From positions 186,001-250,000 of the forward strand of contig CAWFEX010000001.1 of assembly GCA_963814955.1 (NCBI GenBank): a stretch of 64,000 bases of DNA, in the 5' to 3' direction. This DNA is from DATCJA01 sp963814955. GTDB taxonomy: Bacteria; Acidobacteriota; Vicinamibacteria; Vicinamibacterales; UBA2999. Each line of letters starts with the position of its first letter. Position 1 is the first letter of the stretch. Of the stretch, positions 8,945-19,524 are shown piece after piece. Below the pieces are notes generated by a model. That model worked only from the letters and a program-made list of their open reading frames with translations, searched no databases and had not been told where the DNA came from. Both the position numbers and the translations under genes were made by a program.

Positions 8945-9732
8945 GTGAGAGGTGTGTTCTGCAAGTGGATCGCGGCCACGGCCTGGGTGTTGGCGGCTCT
9001 GTTGTATGCCGCGCCTCCTGCCGGCGGTCAGACACCGGCCGGCGGCCGGCATATGCCCCTCCGCGCACGGCGTTCGGACACCCCGATCTGCAGGGGATCT
9101 GGCAGGTCATGAATACGGCAGCCTGGGACATTCAGGACCACAACGCGTCGTTGGGTGTTCCGGCGGGGAAGGGCGTCGTCGAGGGCAACGACATCCCGTA
9201 TCAGCCATCGGCGCTCGAGAAGAAACGGCAGAACTACGAGAACCGCGCCAAACTCGATCCCGAAGCGCGTTGTCTGCTGTCCGGCGTTCCGCGCATCACC
9301 TACATGCCGTACCCGTTTCAAATCGTCCAGCAGGCCGACAAGGTCAACATCCTGTACCAGTACAACCACACGCTGCGGCACATTTACATGAACGGCAATC
9401 CGCATCCGGAAGGCCCCATCGAATGGTGGATGGGCGATTCGAGAGGCCGCTGGGAAGGCAACACGCTGGTTGTTGACACGATCCACTTCACTGCAGAGAC
9501 CTGGTTCGACCGTGCCGGAAATTTTCACAGCGAGGAGCTGCACGTCGTCGAGCGATTCACCCGGACAGGCGCCGACCACATGCTGTACGAGGTGACGATC
9601 GAAGATCCCAAGGTGTTCACGCGCCCGTGGAAGATGAGCATGCCCCTGTACCGACGCGTGGAACCGGGCGCGGAAATCCTGGAGTACGAGTGTTACGCAT
9701 ACTTGCTGGAAGAAAACTGGCCGAATAAATAG
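8945..9732 (+). CDS. Secreted protein of unknown function, acidobacterial RGRWEGNTLVVDT family (frameshift near 9045)
   Basis: A GTG at 8945, 10 nt after GGAGGAGG, starts a signal peptide (FCKWIAATAWVLAALLYAAP). The frame then changes near 9045, and the conserved body (AFGHPDLQGIWQVMNTAAW, CLLSGVPRITYMPYPFQIV, MGDSRGRWEGNTLVVDT, YEVTIEDPKVFTRPWKMSMP) continues to 9732. The body is closely related to the next gene (9783-10736). I know the family as common secreted proteins of Acidobacteriota without an assigned function; WxGDTLVV and the FTRPW block are its signature. Neighbouring paralogues suggest local duplication. The frameshift may be a data indel. Confidence 0.65.
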
Positions 9733-9735
9733 GTG

Positions 9736-9762
9736 GTAGCGGGTGCCACCACCTACCGCTAC
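9736..9762. repeat. REP-like palindrome (GTAG...CTAC)
   Basis: GTAGCGGGTGCCACCACCTACCGCTAC-type hairpin just after the stop at 9732, with an 8-bp outer stem GGTAGCGG/CCGCTACC. It lies between two co-oriented paralogues and could act as a transcript-end hairpin. Confidence 0.5.
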
Positions 9763-9782
9763 CGACTAGTGAGAGGTGCGAC

Positions 9783-10736
9783 GTGAGTAGTCACTTGGCG
9801 TCACGGTTGACCGCGGCAGCAATCGTCGCAGTCGTGCTGCTGCCCGTCACAATGGCCGGGCAGGGTATGTTCCGACGGGACACACCCAAGGGCCCTGGCG
9901 CCAGGACATGGCTCGAGCGCAAGGCCAAGCTGCCCCCGTTCACGCCGCCGCGCACCCCGGATGGCCGGCCCAATCTCCAGGGACGGTGGGGAGGGAGCTG
10001 GAGCGGCGACGTCATCGAGGAAACCGAGTACGTCGACGTCACGACGCCGCCGATGGAGAGCTGGGTGGCCGATCCGACGGACGGCCACATCCCGTACCAG
10101 CCGTGGGCTCTTGCGGAACGTGACAAACATCGTGCAAACCTCGCGCGCGGCTGGCCGGGCGAAACGGGTCAGCGGCTCTACATGGATCCCCAGACCTACT
10201 GCCTGAAGAGCGTGCCGCGGTACGCGCAGCGCGGCTTCGAGCTCGTGCAGACGCAGGGCTATGTGATCCAGATGCTGAACTGGGGGCACTACCATCGACG
10301 AATCCCACTCGACGACCGTGCGCGTCCGGGTCTGAGCGCACGGTTCTGGATGGGAATTCCCCGAGGCAGGTGGGACGGCGATACGCTGGTTGTCGAGTCC
10401 ACCAATTTCAACGGCAAGATGTGGCTCGATAGTGTCGGGAACTTCTACGGTCCGAACGCGCGGCTGACGGAGCGCTTCCGCCTCGCAGACCTGAACACGA
10501 TTGACTATGAAGTGACGATCGACGATCCCGCCACGTTCACACGTCCCTGGAAGCTCAACGCACCGATCCGGCGCGCCGGAACCGGCGGCGGCGGGGGCAA
10601 CGCGAACAACAATAACGATCCGTACGCCGTCGAATCGTGGGAGCATGCGTGCCACGAAGGCAACTGGAACCACATCGAAGGAGCCGAAGAGCTCGGCTTC
10701 AAATGGTTCCGCGGCGCGACGCCACCGCCGCGCTGA
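9783..10736 (+). CDS. Secreted protein of unknown function, paralogue of 8945-9732
   Basis: The intact 317-residue frame starts at GTG 9783 with signal peptide SRLTAAAIVAVVLLPVTMA. It carries FTPPRTPDGRPNLQGRW, IPYQPWALAER, MDPQTYCLKSVPRYAQRGF, MGIPRGRWDGDTLVVEST, NFNGKMWLDSVGNFYG and YEVTIDDPATFTRPWKL. A Gly/Asn-rich loop (GGGGGNANNNN) sits near the C-terminus. Same family as the upstream gene and in the same orientation, 50 nt apart with a hairpin between. No catalytic signature recognised. The PDGRPNLQG opening is often found in acidobacterial proteins near TonB receptors and amidohydrolases. Confidence 0.75.
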   Translation: MSSHLASRLTAAAIVAVVLLPVTMAGQGMFRRDTPKGPGARTWLERKAKLPPFTPPRTPDGRPNLQGRWGGSWSGDVIEETEYVDVTTPPMESWVADPTDGHIPYQPWALAERDKHRANLARGWPGETGQRLYMDPQTYCLKSVPRYAQRGFELVQTQGYVIQMLNWGHYHRRIPLDDRARPGLSARFWMGIPRGRWDGDTLVVESTNFNGKMWLDSVGNFYGPNARLTERFRLADLNTIDYEVTIDDPATFTRPWKLNAPIRRAGTGGGGGNANNNNDPYAVESWEHACHEGNWNHIEGAEELGFKWFRGATPPPR

Positions 10737-10737
10737 T

Positions 10738-10788
10738 GTAGGCCGGGTCCTTTCGGACCCGGCGTGGTCCGGCTGAAGCCGGACATAC
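10738..10788. repeat. REP-like pair
   Basis: GTAG then CCGGGTCCTTTCGGACCCGG, followed by the second palindrome GTCCGGCTGAAGCCGGAC and ATAC. It lies between the convergent stops at 10736 and 10800 and may terminate transcription from both sides. Confidence 0.75.
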
Positions 10789-10799
10789 GTACGACGACA

Positions 10800-11855
10800 T
10801 TAATTCGATCCGCGAGCAGGCCCGAGGTCGATCACATCGTGTAACGAGGTGTGGACCTCCATCTTTGGATCCTGTCCTGCTCCTGCCGCGGCGGTCGTAA
10901 TCATGCCGCTCACAAGGTGGAAGCGGTTTCCGATGACCGCTCCGGCGACGCCGTGCCGCGGCATCGGCATCGGCGGCAGCTTGTTCCACGTGTTGGTCGC
11001 GGGCTCGTATACCTCGACCGCGCGGAATGCGCCGGCCACCTCCGGCGTCGAGACCTCACCGCCGGCGACATAGATTCTGCCGTTATATGTGGCCCAGCCG
11101 CCGCCGCTGCGAGCGGTGGGCATCTTCGCCTTGAGTCCCGACCACATGTTCGTCGCCGGATCGTATTCCTCGACGATGTCGGTGTTGGTCGACACGGTGA
11201 TGAAGGCATGAGCGGTGCGGCCGCCGATCACGTAAATCTTGCCGTTAACCGCGCCGCCGAACGCGTGATTGCGGCCGAGCGCCATCGGCGCGCGGCTCTG
11301 CCAGGTATTCGTGGCCGGATCGTACATGTCGTTGGTGGTCAGCACGCGCGCCGGGCCGTTGCCGTTGATGGCCGCTTCTTTCGAACCTTCAACCGTGGTT
11401 GCGCCCCCAATGAGGTACATCTTTCCGCCCACTTCGGCGACGACGGCTGAACCGCGTTTCATCGGCAGCGGCGCCAGCGCCTTCCACGAGTCGGCGACCG
11501 GATCGTACTCCCAGGCGTTGTCGACGGGCTCCCAGCCACCGCCGCTGCTCGGAAACACGAATCCGCCGAACATGTAGATCTTGCCCTGATATTCGACCAT
11601 CGCCTGGTGGTGGACCGGCCGCGCCATCGGTTTCTTCTTGGTCCATCGATCGCCCGCGGGGTCGTATTCGAACACCGCGCCGCGTGCTTTTCCGCCGCCG
11701 AATCCACCGAGAACATAGAGCTTGCCGCCGGCGGCAACCCCGTAGAGCTCTTCGTCTGGCTCTGGAAACGGCGCCAGTCTGGTCCACCGTGCCTGCGTGA
11801 ACGCGGTCGTGCCCAGCAGCAGAGAACCGATGGCGACCACCGGCAATGCCGGCAA
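10800..11855 (-). CDS. Secreted kelch-repeat beta-propeller protein (kelch 1)
   Basis: The 351-residue frame has kelch units of about 50 residues with the pattern GGKLYVLGGFGGG ... VFEYDPAGDRWTKKKPM, repeated through NDMYDPATNTWQSRAPM and VEEYDPATNMWSGLKAKM to GNRFHLVSG. Six units are visible. The N-terminus is hydrophobic (PALPVVAIGSLLLGTTAF), consistent with export. The listed start is a TTG. A better-placed GTG at 11881, 10 nt after AGGAGGAGG, reads MSALRRAR in another frame, so the true start is probably there with a one-base indel between 11855 and 11881. One of seven kelch genes in the window; function unknown, inferred binding or galactose-oxidase-like fold without its copper site. Confidence 0.8.
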   Translation of the reverse strand: MPALPVVAIGSLLLGTTAFTQARWTRLAPFPEPDEELYGVAAGGKLYVLGGFGGGKARGAVFEYDPAGDRWTKKKPMARPVHHQAMVEYQGKIYMFGGFVFPSSGGGWEPVDNAWEYDPVADSWKALAPLPMKRGSAVVAEVGGKMYLIGGATTVEGSKEAAINGNGPARVLTTNDMYDPATNTWQSRAPMALGRNHAFGGAVNGKIYVIGGRTAHAFITVSTNTDIVEEYDPATNMWSGLKAKMPTARSGGGWATYNGRIYVAGGEVSTPEVAGAFRAVEVYEPATNTWNKLPPMPMPRHGVAGAVIGNRFHLVSGMITTAAAGAGQDPKMEVHTSLHDVIDLGPARGSN

Positions 11856-11912
11856 ACACGTGCGCGACGTAGCGCTGACACCTGGTCGTAACCTCCTCCT
11901 GCGACATCCTGA

Positions 11913-14856
11913 TCACGTCAATCTGGACGCCGAACATATCAGAATGCAAGCGCACACCAGCTCGGCCTGCTGCCGATTCAGCGCCTGCTGAATGCGCCCG
12001 AACGCGTTCGACAAGGCATTGGTCGCCCAGGTCGGCTGGAGGTTGTCGCGGCCCAGGACGTTGAACACCTGTGCCATGAGCTCCAGCGTCTGACGTCCGC
12101 GGATCGGAGAACGCCTTGCTGGCGCGAAGATCGAGCGAGGCGAACTCGTTGGTATCGATCTGCGACACCGGAAGTGCGGCCAGGCCTCGCGAAGTCCGCC
12201 ACGCGTTGACCTGAGCCATCAGCGTCTCGTTGTCTCCCCGGTTGAACGCCGATCGGGTCGTTCCGGGAACGTAGTCGGTGATGTTGGCGTCCGCGTTGAG
12301 GTCTACTCCCGCCGTCGCGCTGAACGGCATCGTCGAGCGGTAACTGAACACGCCGCTCAGCGTGACATCTGCGGGCAACAGCACGGATCCGCTCGCCGCA
12401 ATCGCGTGGCGCCGGTCGCTCGATGACGGCCCTTCGTCGAGCTGCGGCATCTCGGCCTGCGTCATCGTGAATGTCGTGGCGCCGCCCGGAAGGTTGCCGT
12501 ACGAATCGGCCAGCGTGTACGAGAACCTGTACATGTAGCGTTGATCCAACCGCTTCTCGAGACGCACCAGCAGCGCCTTGTAGTCCACCTCGCCGATCGA
12601 CTGTATCTGGTTGATCCGCTGGAACTGGGTCCTCGCCCGGGGCGCAGTCGGTACGTCGCCGATCCGCCGGTTGATATCGACCGCCGTCGGGACCTTGGTC
12701 ATCTCGGTATAGACGCCGTCCACATGGATCGCCACCGACGGCCAGAGCTCCTGCGAGAGACCCACCGTGTACGCCACGCGACTCGAGGTTCTCGAGGTCG
12801 TTGGCGAGGATCGTGATGTTCTGCGGCGCCGTCGACACGAACCGGAACGGGTCCTGACCACCGTAGGGGTCCGGATACGACGGATTGGCAATCACGACGC
12901 TCGCCTGCTGCAGGCTGTTGACCTCCTGACCGGCGATCTGGATGTTGTTCGGGTTGTAGTAGATGCCGTACCCGGCTCGAACCACCGACCGGCCGTCGTT
13001 AAGGTCCCACGCGAGTCCGACCCGGGGACCCCAGTTGTCCTTGTCGCCGCGTGCCTCCAGGTCGACGAACGGGAGCTCCAGATTGGTTCCCGTCGTTGGG
13101 AAGTCGTTCGGATTGTTGAAGTCCAGCGTTTCGTTGAAAGACACGGATCTGCCGGTCGTAGCGCGAGTCCCAGCGTCAGCGTCACGTTGGAGACCGGCCG
13201 CCATTCGTCCTGTCCGTACACGCTCCACATCGCGTTCGGCGAATAGCGCGGGAGCTTGAGCAGACGACGCGGTGAATTGCTGCACCGATCCGGCCACGGG
13301 GACGAAGGCCGCAAGGTTCGTCGGGTCGAACGGCTGATCGGCGCGGAACGTCCATGTGCCGATGGCGGGCCGATTGTCCCCCTCGAACGAGAGGCTCTGG
13401 AAGTCGCCGCCGGCCTTCCACGTGTGCTGGCCAAGCGAGATGGTCAGGTCGTCCCTGATCTCACGTGACCGGTGCGTCGTGTAGAAGTTGCCGTTGCTGC
13501 CCCACGAAAGGCTCGGAAAGTTGTACACCTGCGTGAGCGGTGCAGTCCGCGCCACGGAATCGTCGTACAGCTTCTCCTGCGGCGCCACTCCGGGCGGGTG
13601 CTGACGGAAGTGATAGTTCGTCCACTGTCCGCGCACCTCGTTCAGGATGCGCGACGAGATCACCCACGTATGCGACGGCAGCAGCGAATAGCGTTTCTGC
13701 TGGATGCCGCGTGTCGGAAAACGCGGCGTTCCGGCCGCCGCACAATTCGCAGCTGAAGTCGGAGTTCTGCCACGCGTAGCGCGCGAACAGCGTCTGTGCC
13801 TGAGTTGATCTGCATGTCGCCCCGGCCGAAGACCATCGCGTTGTATTCCGGCTCCTCGAACGTGCCCTCGAGCTTGCCGTACAGATCGGGCCGGCCCGTG
13901 TTCACCGTGAAGAACTTGGATTCGCGGGTACCTTCGGCGGCGGTAAAGAAGTGAAGCCGATCCTGGAGGACCGGACCGCCGAGCGCCAGACCGAACTGAT
14001 GCCGGCGGTAATCCGGCTTGGGGGCGCCCGACTCCTTTTCGAACTTCGTCATCGCGTTGAGGCTCTTGTCGCGGAAGTACTCGAACACCTCGCCGGTGAA
14101 GAGATTCGTGCCGCTCTTGGTCGCAAACGAGACCACGCCACCCGCCGTCCAACCGTACTCGGCTGGTGACTGACTCACGTACACCTTGAACTCGCGGATG
14201 GCCGCCTGCGGAAAGTCCTGCCGCGGTTCGCCCGTGTTGCCTTCCTTGTTCCAGACGCCGTCAACCAGGAGGGCGCTGCCCATGGTGAACGCGCCGGCTC
14301 CGATGTTGGCGTTGGCCTTGCGCGGTCGCACGGCGTCCGCATTGGTACCCGGCATCAGCAGCGCAAGGCTCATCGGCTGCCGCGAGGGCAGCGGCAGCAT
14401 CTGCATCTGTTCCTGCGTGATCACGCCTGCAACCTCGGTCATCGTCGTGTCGACGACAGGCGCCTGCGCGGTGACGGTGACCGACTCCTGCACCCCCTGG
14501 ACCTGCATCGTCAGGTTGCGGACCGCCTCACTACCGACCGCGACGGTCACATCGGTGACGTCCACCGTTCCGAATCCCTGCAACTCCGCCCGGATGGAGT
14601 AGGGGCCCGGGGGCAGTCCGCCAACGCGGAAGCGGCCGTCTGTTTCGGTGACGAGGGTCCGAGTCAGTCCGGTTTCAGTGTTGCGGAGCGTAAGGGACAC
14701 TCCCGGCAGTACCGCGCCCTGCGCATCGCTGACGATGCCGCTGATGACGCCGTTAGTGGTCTGAGCAGTCGTCGCCGCCGGTGCACCCAGCACCAGTGCG
14801 AGCAGCATTATGACGAGCCAATTACGCGAACTCCCTGACAACAACCGGTCTCGCAT
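11913..14856 (-). pseudogene. TonB-dependent receptor (Oar-like), broken by at least six frame changes
   Basis: The start at 14856 follows GGGAGGAACG. The N-terminal part reads cleanly: signal peptide, carboxypeptidase-regulatory-like domain (NGVISGIVSDAQGAVLPGVS), plug (VTVTAQAPVVDTTMTEVAGV), VVSFATKSGTNLFTGEVFEY. The frame then changes near 13800, 13715, 13260, 13165, 12780 and 12080. Each stretch between still aligns to a receptor barrel (IRGQWTNYHF-like, WSVYGQDEWRPVSNVTLTLG, GYGIYYNPNNIQIAGQ, FNVLGRDNLQPTWATNAL). The last stretch lacks the expected aromatic C-terminus. Either a long-read-type error cluster or a decaying gene; conservation of all segments favours errors. Together about 980 residues, a normal length. 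Confidence 0.75.
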
Positions 14857-14869
14857 CGTTCCTCCCGTG

Positions 14870-14900
14870 GTAGAGCGCAGGCTTAAGCCCTGCGCGCTAC
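14870..14900. repeat. REP-like palindrome (GTAG...CTAC)
   Basis: GTAG, stem GCGCAGGCTTAAGCCCTGCGC, CTAC. It sits in the leader of the TonB receptor gene starting at 14856, immediately upstream of the ribosome binding site on the minus strand, so it would be transcribed as a 5' hairpin. Confidence 0.7.
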
Positions 14901-14956
14901 TTTTCGTGGACAGTCTGGATGAATGGCGGCGCCAGTATAGCTCCGATTGGCACGCG

Positions 14957-17882
14957 TTACGGCGGGCCCGGTGATCGCCGCGGATCGACGCCAAATGTGT
15001 CCTTCATCCACATCCAGAACGGCGGCAGGGGCGCGTCCGAGACACCTCGATCCTGAAGCGACTGCGTCCACGCGGCGCGCATAAGTTCCTGCGCCTCTTC
15101 GATCAGTCCCGACATGCAGAGGGCGTAGATTTGCAAGGCGAACGCATTGTCTGCACTCGACGCCGCGCCCGGCGTCGATGCCGGACTGGTCTGCTCCTGC
15201 GCGCGGCGCAGGGGCACTATGGCCTCGCCATATTTCCGTTCGGAGATCAAGCGGATCCCGACGTGGAACTGCAGAAGCGAGTCGGTCTGCTGCTCCGGGG
15301 TCGCACGTGCCACGACGTTCTGTATGTCCGAGTTGCTGCCCAGCCGCCAGAGCACGGGCGCCGTCAGCGACGACCTGGTCAGGATGCGATGGACCTCGTC
15401 GATGGCGCTGGATGGTCCCGCCAGCAGGCTGCCGTACATGTGACGGTTGATGGCATCCTGAAACTCAAAATACGCCAACGAGGTTTTTCGCAGAGGTTCC
15501 GGCCAGAGGCGGGCAATAAGAGGGCTCGCCTCGAACCGTGCTTTCGCCGCGGCGGTGTCGGTGACGTCGCGAATCAAGCCTTCTTGCGCTTCTGACGACG
15601 AAAACGGCGCCTCGATCAGCTTCGGGGTGTCGTCGGTGAGAGCCGGCAAAGGGCCGATCAGGCGGCGAAGATAGCCGGCATCGCCGATAAAGAGGGCGCC
15701 GAGCTGTTCCGGACGCTCGAAGCCGAGTTGCCGCATCTCGGCCGCGACACGGGCATCGTGCCACTGACGGGCGAACTCGTGCTCTGACACCGGCCCGGCC
15801 GCCCGTCGCGTTCCGACCATCATCAGGTGCGTTCCGGATCCATTCCACAGCGAGCAGTCCGTAAATGCGTCGCAGAACGCGCGCAGGATTGCCTTCGCGC
15901 TCACGTCGGAGAGGTCGCTCAGCGGCAGCCAGTATGTGACGATGCCACCTTCGTCGAGGCGTTCGTGCAGGAGCTGGAAGTACTCGCGTGAGTAGAGATG
16001 CTCGACGCCGGCAATTCCGGGGGGTGGCGGTTCTCCCGTAATCAGGTCGAAGCGCTGATCGGTGGTCTGCAGCAGATACCGGCCGTCCTCGACGTGGACC
16101 CGTACGCGCCGGTCACGGAGCGGATGCTGTGTCGGGTCGGAGTAGACGACGCTGTTCATGTCGAGAATGTCACGCGAGAGATCGACGACATCAATCGTCT
16201 CGAGGCTCGTCGAGTCGGTCATCGCCTTCGCCGTGTTGCCGACCCCGTAGCCAATGAGGAGCGCCCGTCTGAGATTGCGATGCACGGCCATCGGCCAGTA
16301 GACGTACAGCTTCATGTACCGGCGGGCGCCGTAGCTCGTTGCCGACATGGAAAACGCGTTGGTCAGCATGGCGTATGAGGCTGGACGTCCGAGCATCTGC
16401 CGCTCAACGTAGACGACGGTCTCGGTCAGCCCTTCGCGAACCGCGACGGTGCGCGTGTTTTGATCGTCGGGAAACCACCGCGTGACCGCCGCCGGCACCA
16501 GTCGTGAGCTCATCGAACCGAATGGAAAGAGCACCAGACCCAGCAGCACTGCCGCGATACCCGCGTACGCCGGTGCCCGGGACTGGGAGCCGCTCATGAT
16601 GAGCAGCGCACCGAGCGCTCCATATATAACCGCCACGAGAACAATCGACGCCTCGACGCCCAACAGCGGAAGGAACAGCAGCCCTCCGGCGAGCGAGCCA
16701 AGCGCGGCGCCCGATGTGTTGACCAGCGTCAACGCGCCGGTTGTTGCGGTCTCCGAGTCAAGGCAGTTGCGCAGCGCACCGCCGATCAGCGTGAAGAAGA
16801 GACCCGAGCAGAACGACACCGGCAGAGTGAGCGGCGCAGCGAGGCGAAGTATCGAAACCGTGTCGACGACAATCGAGGGAGATGCGTCAACTGCCGCCGG
16901 GAATAACGCATACGGAATGACGGTCGCCGCGCTTGCGAGGCACGCGACACTCGCCGCAAATCGATGCGCGGCAGGGACGGCGCGGAGCCACCATGCTCCA
17001 GCCAGTCCTCCGAGCGCGATGCCGATGAGCACGAGGCCAAGGATTAGTGCGAGCGCCTCCGAGTGCCCCTTGACGTAGAGCAATAGAAACCGGAACCACA
17101 CCACCTCGAGGGCGAGAAGACAGAATCCGGAAAGAAATGCCGCGGTCAGCCACGGTCGCAGCGGCGTTGCCACGACGGTGGCGCGACGCGGTCGCGTCGC
17201 GCCATGACTCACGTAGGGCGCGGCTTTACGCCGCGCCAGGCGGGCCGTAAAGGCCCGCCCTACTTCTCGACTTTGCGTCGAGATCGCCGCCGCAGCGGCG
17301 GCCGCGAGGAGATTCAGGCCGCCAGCAAAAAGTGCCGTCCCGTGCACGCCGAGTACGCGTACCGAGGTACATCTCGCAGGCGATGACTCCGACTACCGCG
17401 CCAGCGGTGTTCCATCCGTACAGCGAGCCGAGGATCGTGCCGAATGTCGATTGCGGATTCGTCAGTGCCTTCGTCAGGAGCGGCAGCGTGATGCCCATTG
17501 CGGTGGACGGAACGAGGAGCAACGCGAACGCGAGCATCAGGCGCGAACCGTTCAGGAGCCAGGAATGATCCTGCAACGATCGAAGCCATGGAGCGAGCGC
17601 AACCCCGACTCCCGGCAGCAGGAACACCAGCGCGATGCCGGTGACGGCGATGATTGCCTCGGCTATCGCGTACGCGCGAATCGCATTGCGTATGCGACCG
17701 CCGTGTCGGGCAGCAACGGCATTGCCGAGCGCCAGTCCACCCATGAATCCCGCGAGCACAAGGCTCGAGGCCCACACACTGTTGCCGAGCGCAAGCCCTG
17801 CTTGACGGAACCACAGCATCTCGAAGATGAGCGCCGCGGCTCCTGACGCAAAGAACAGTGTGTAGAGCAGGATCGCCATCAT
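14957..17882 (-). CDS. Membrane-embedded spermidine synthase-like protein (frameshift near 17345)
   Basis: From ATG 17882 (MMAILLYTLFFASGAAALIF) the N-terminal half shows many hydrophobic helices with FEMLWFRQAGLALGNSVWA and TAMGITLPLLTKAL. The frame changes near 17345 and more helices follow (LLALEVVWFRFLLLYVKG). The C-terminal half has a spermidine-synthase-like Rossmann domain (RALLIGYGVGNTAKAMTDS, IDVVDLSRDILDMN, VHVEDGRYLLQTTDQRFDLI, EPPPPGIAG). This is the fused membrane/spermidine-synthase family. An aminopropyltransferase activity is unproven for such proteins. A GTAG...CTAC palindrome (17213-17263) is read through in frame between the two membrane blocks, encoding ARRKAAPYV. A similar protein is at 44124-47510. 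Confidence 0.75.
17213..17263. repeat. REP-like pair inside a coding region
   Basis: GTAGGGCGCGGCTTTACGCC... followed by GGCGGGCCGTAAAGGCCCGCC and CTAC. Nearly identical to 41529-41579. It lies within the open frame of the spermidine-synthase-like gene and adds about 17 residues between two membrane domains. Confidence 0.75.
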
Positions 17883-17999
17883 GTTCTGGACCGCTATACG
17901 ACCAACGCAAGGCGGAGCCTTGGCTGTTTTCAGACTATAATCCAGCCGGCTCAGCGCGCCTTGCCGCGCGCCGCGCAAGTGTTTCAAGGCTCTGACCTG

Positions 18000-19473
18000 A
18001 TGGACTTTTTCTTACGCGTACGACTTGCAGTTCTCGCGACGGTTGCGCTCACCGTTACTGTTGCGGTCCAGGATGCCAGCAAGGTTGTCGGCGACGTCAG
18101 TCGCGCGCTCGGTGCGACGGACCTCAAGACGATCCAGTATTCGGGCACGGGCTTCACATACTCGTTCGCACAGAACTACCGTCCCGACGTGCCTTATCCG
18201 AAGTTCCACGCCACGTATTCGCGCGTCATCGACTTCGAACGCGGTCTCGCTCGCGAAGAGACCGTTCGAACGCAATTCGAGAACCCGCCGCGTGGCGGCG
18301 GCGGTCAACCGCTCTACACCGAGGCGCGAGGGGCTGGCCTCGTCACGCCCAATTCAGCCTGGGGTGCTGGCGCGGTCGCACTGACACCCCACGGTTTCGT
18401 CCAGGCCGCGGCAACCGCGTCGCCGACCATCAGCTCGCGCCGCGTCGGCGCCCGTACGATGACGGTGATCTCGTTTACGGCCAGGAATCAGTACCGTCTC
18501 GACGCGTTCGTCAACGCCCAGAACCTGATCGAGAAGATCGAAACCTGGACGCCGAATCCCGATCCTCGGGGACACCCTCATCGAGACGACGTTTGCCGAC
18601 TATCGAACGTTTGCGGGCGTCCAGTTCCCGACGCGAATCGTGCAGCAGCAGGGTGGCTTCCCAACCCTCGATGTCACCGTGACGGACGTCCGGCCAGGTG
18701 CGGCAGTGAACCTGCAGGCGCCGCCTGCGGGCGCTCCCCAGCCGGCGCGGGCGGAAGGGCAGCTCGTTGCACCGGGTGTGTGGTATTTGACGGGTGCGCC
18801 CGAGCCGAACAGCCAGCTCGTCGAACTTCGCGATTACACGGTCCTGATCGAGTCCTCCGTGAGCGAAGGGCGCGCCCTCGCCAACCTGGCCGAGGCACGG
18901 CGGCTCGTTCCGAACAAGCCGGTTCGCTATCACCTGAATACGCACCACCACGGCGACCATGCGGCCGGTGTGCGTGCGTTTGTGTCGGAAGGCGTCACGA
19001 TCATCACCCACGAGATGAACCGCCGCTTCTACGAGCAGACCGTCCTGAAGAATCCGCACACGCTGGCGCCCGACGCGCTCTCCCGCAACCCTCGGCCTGC
19101 CAGCTTCGTGTGGGTGGACGACAAATACGTCCTGACGGACGGATCGCGGACGCTGGAGGTCTATCACGTGCCGAATGGACACACGGCGAACCTCCTCATG
19201 TCCTACGTCCCGCAGGAAAAGCTGCTCATCATCACCGACATCTTCAACGATTTCGGCGAAGCCCGACCCAACGATCCACCTGCCGGCCTCGTGAGTCCCT
19301 ATTACGCGGCGCTGGGCGCCCGGGTCCGGCAGCTCAAGCTCGAGGTCACCCGAATCGCACCGTCGCACGGTCGAGGAGTGGTCTCTGCGGATATGTTGTG
19401 GAAGGCGCTCCAGGGCAAGGTACAAGCGCCGCTCGTTACTCGTAGGGCGGGTCCTTCCGGACCCGCCTCGTAG
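18000..19473 (+). CDS. Secreted metallo-beta-lactamase-fold hydrolase (frameshift near 18565)
   Basis: The ATG at 18000 opens a signal peptide (LRVRLAVLATVALTVTVAVQ) and an N-terminal domain of about 190 residues. After a frame change near 18565 (between NLIEKIETWTPNP and LGDTLIETTFADYRTF) an MBL-fold domain follows with the zinc motif HHHGDH in LNTHHHGDHAAGVRAF, a histidine in VYHVPNGHTANLLMSYVP, the aspartate in IITDIFNDFG and IAPSHGRG near the end. It is a typical extended periplasmic MBL protein; the substrate is unknown. The C-terminus (VTRRAGPSGPAS) is encoded by the REP-like element at 19442, which also supplies the stop. Confidence 0.78.
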
Positions 19474-19498
19474 CCGGGTCCAAAAGGACCCGGCCTAC
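19442..19498. repeat. REP-like pair overlapping the end of the MBL gene
   Basis: GTAGGGCGGGTCCTTCCGGACCCGCC, then CGTAGCCGGGTCCAAAAGGACCCGGCCTAC. The first palindrome lies inside the final codons of the MBL-fold gene and the second supplies the spacer before the kelch gene at 19525. Confidence 0.75.
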
Positions 19499-19524
19499 AG
19501 GTGTAGGCAGACCAGGAGGAATTC

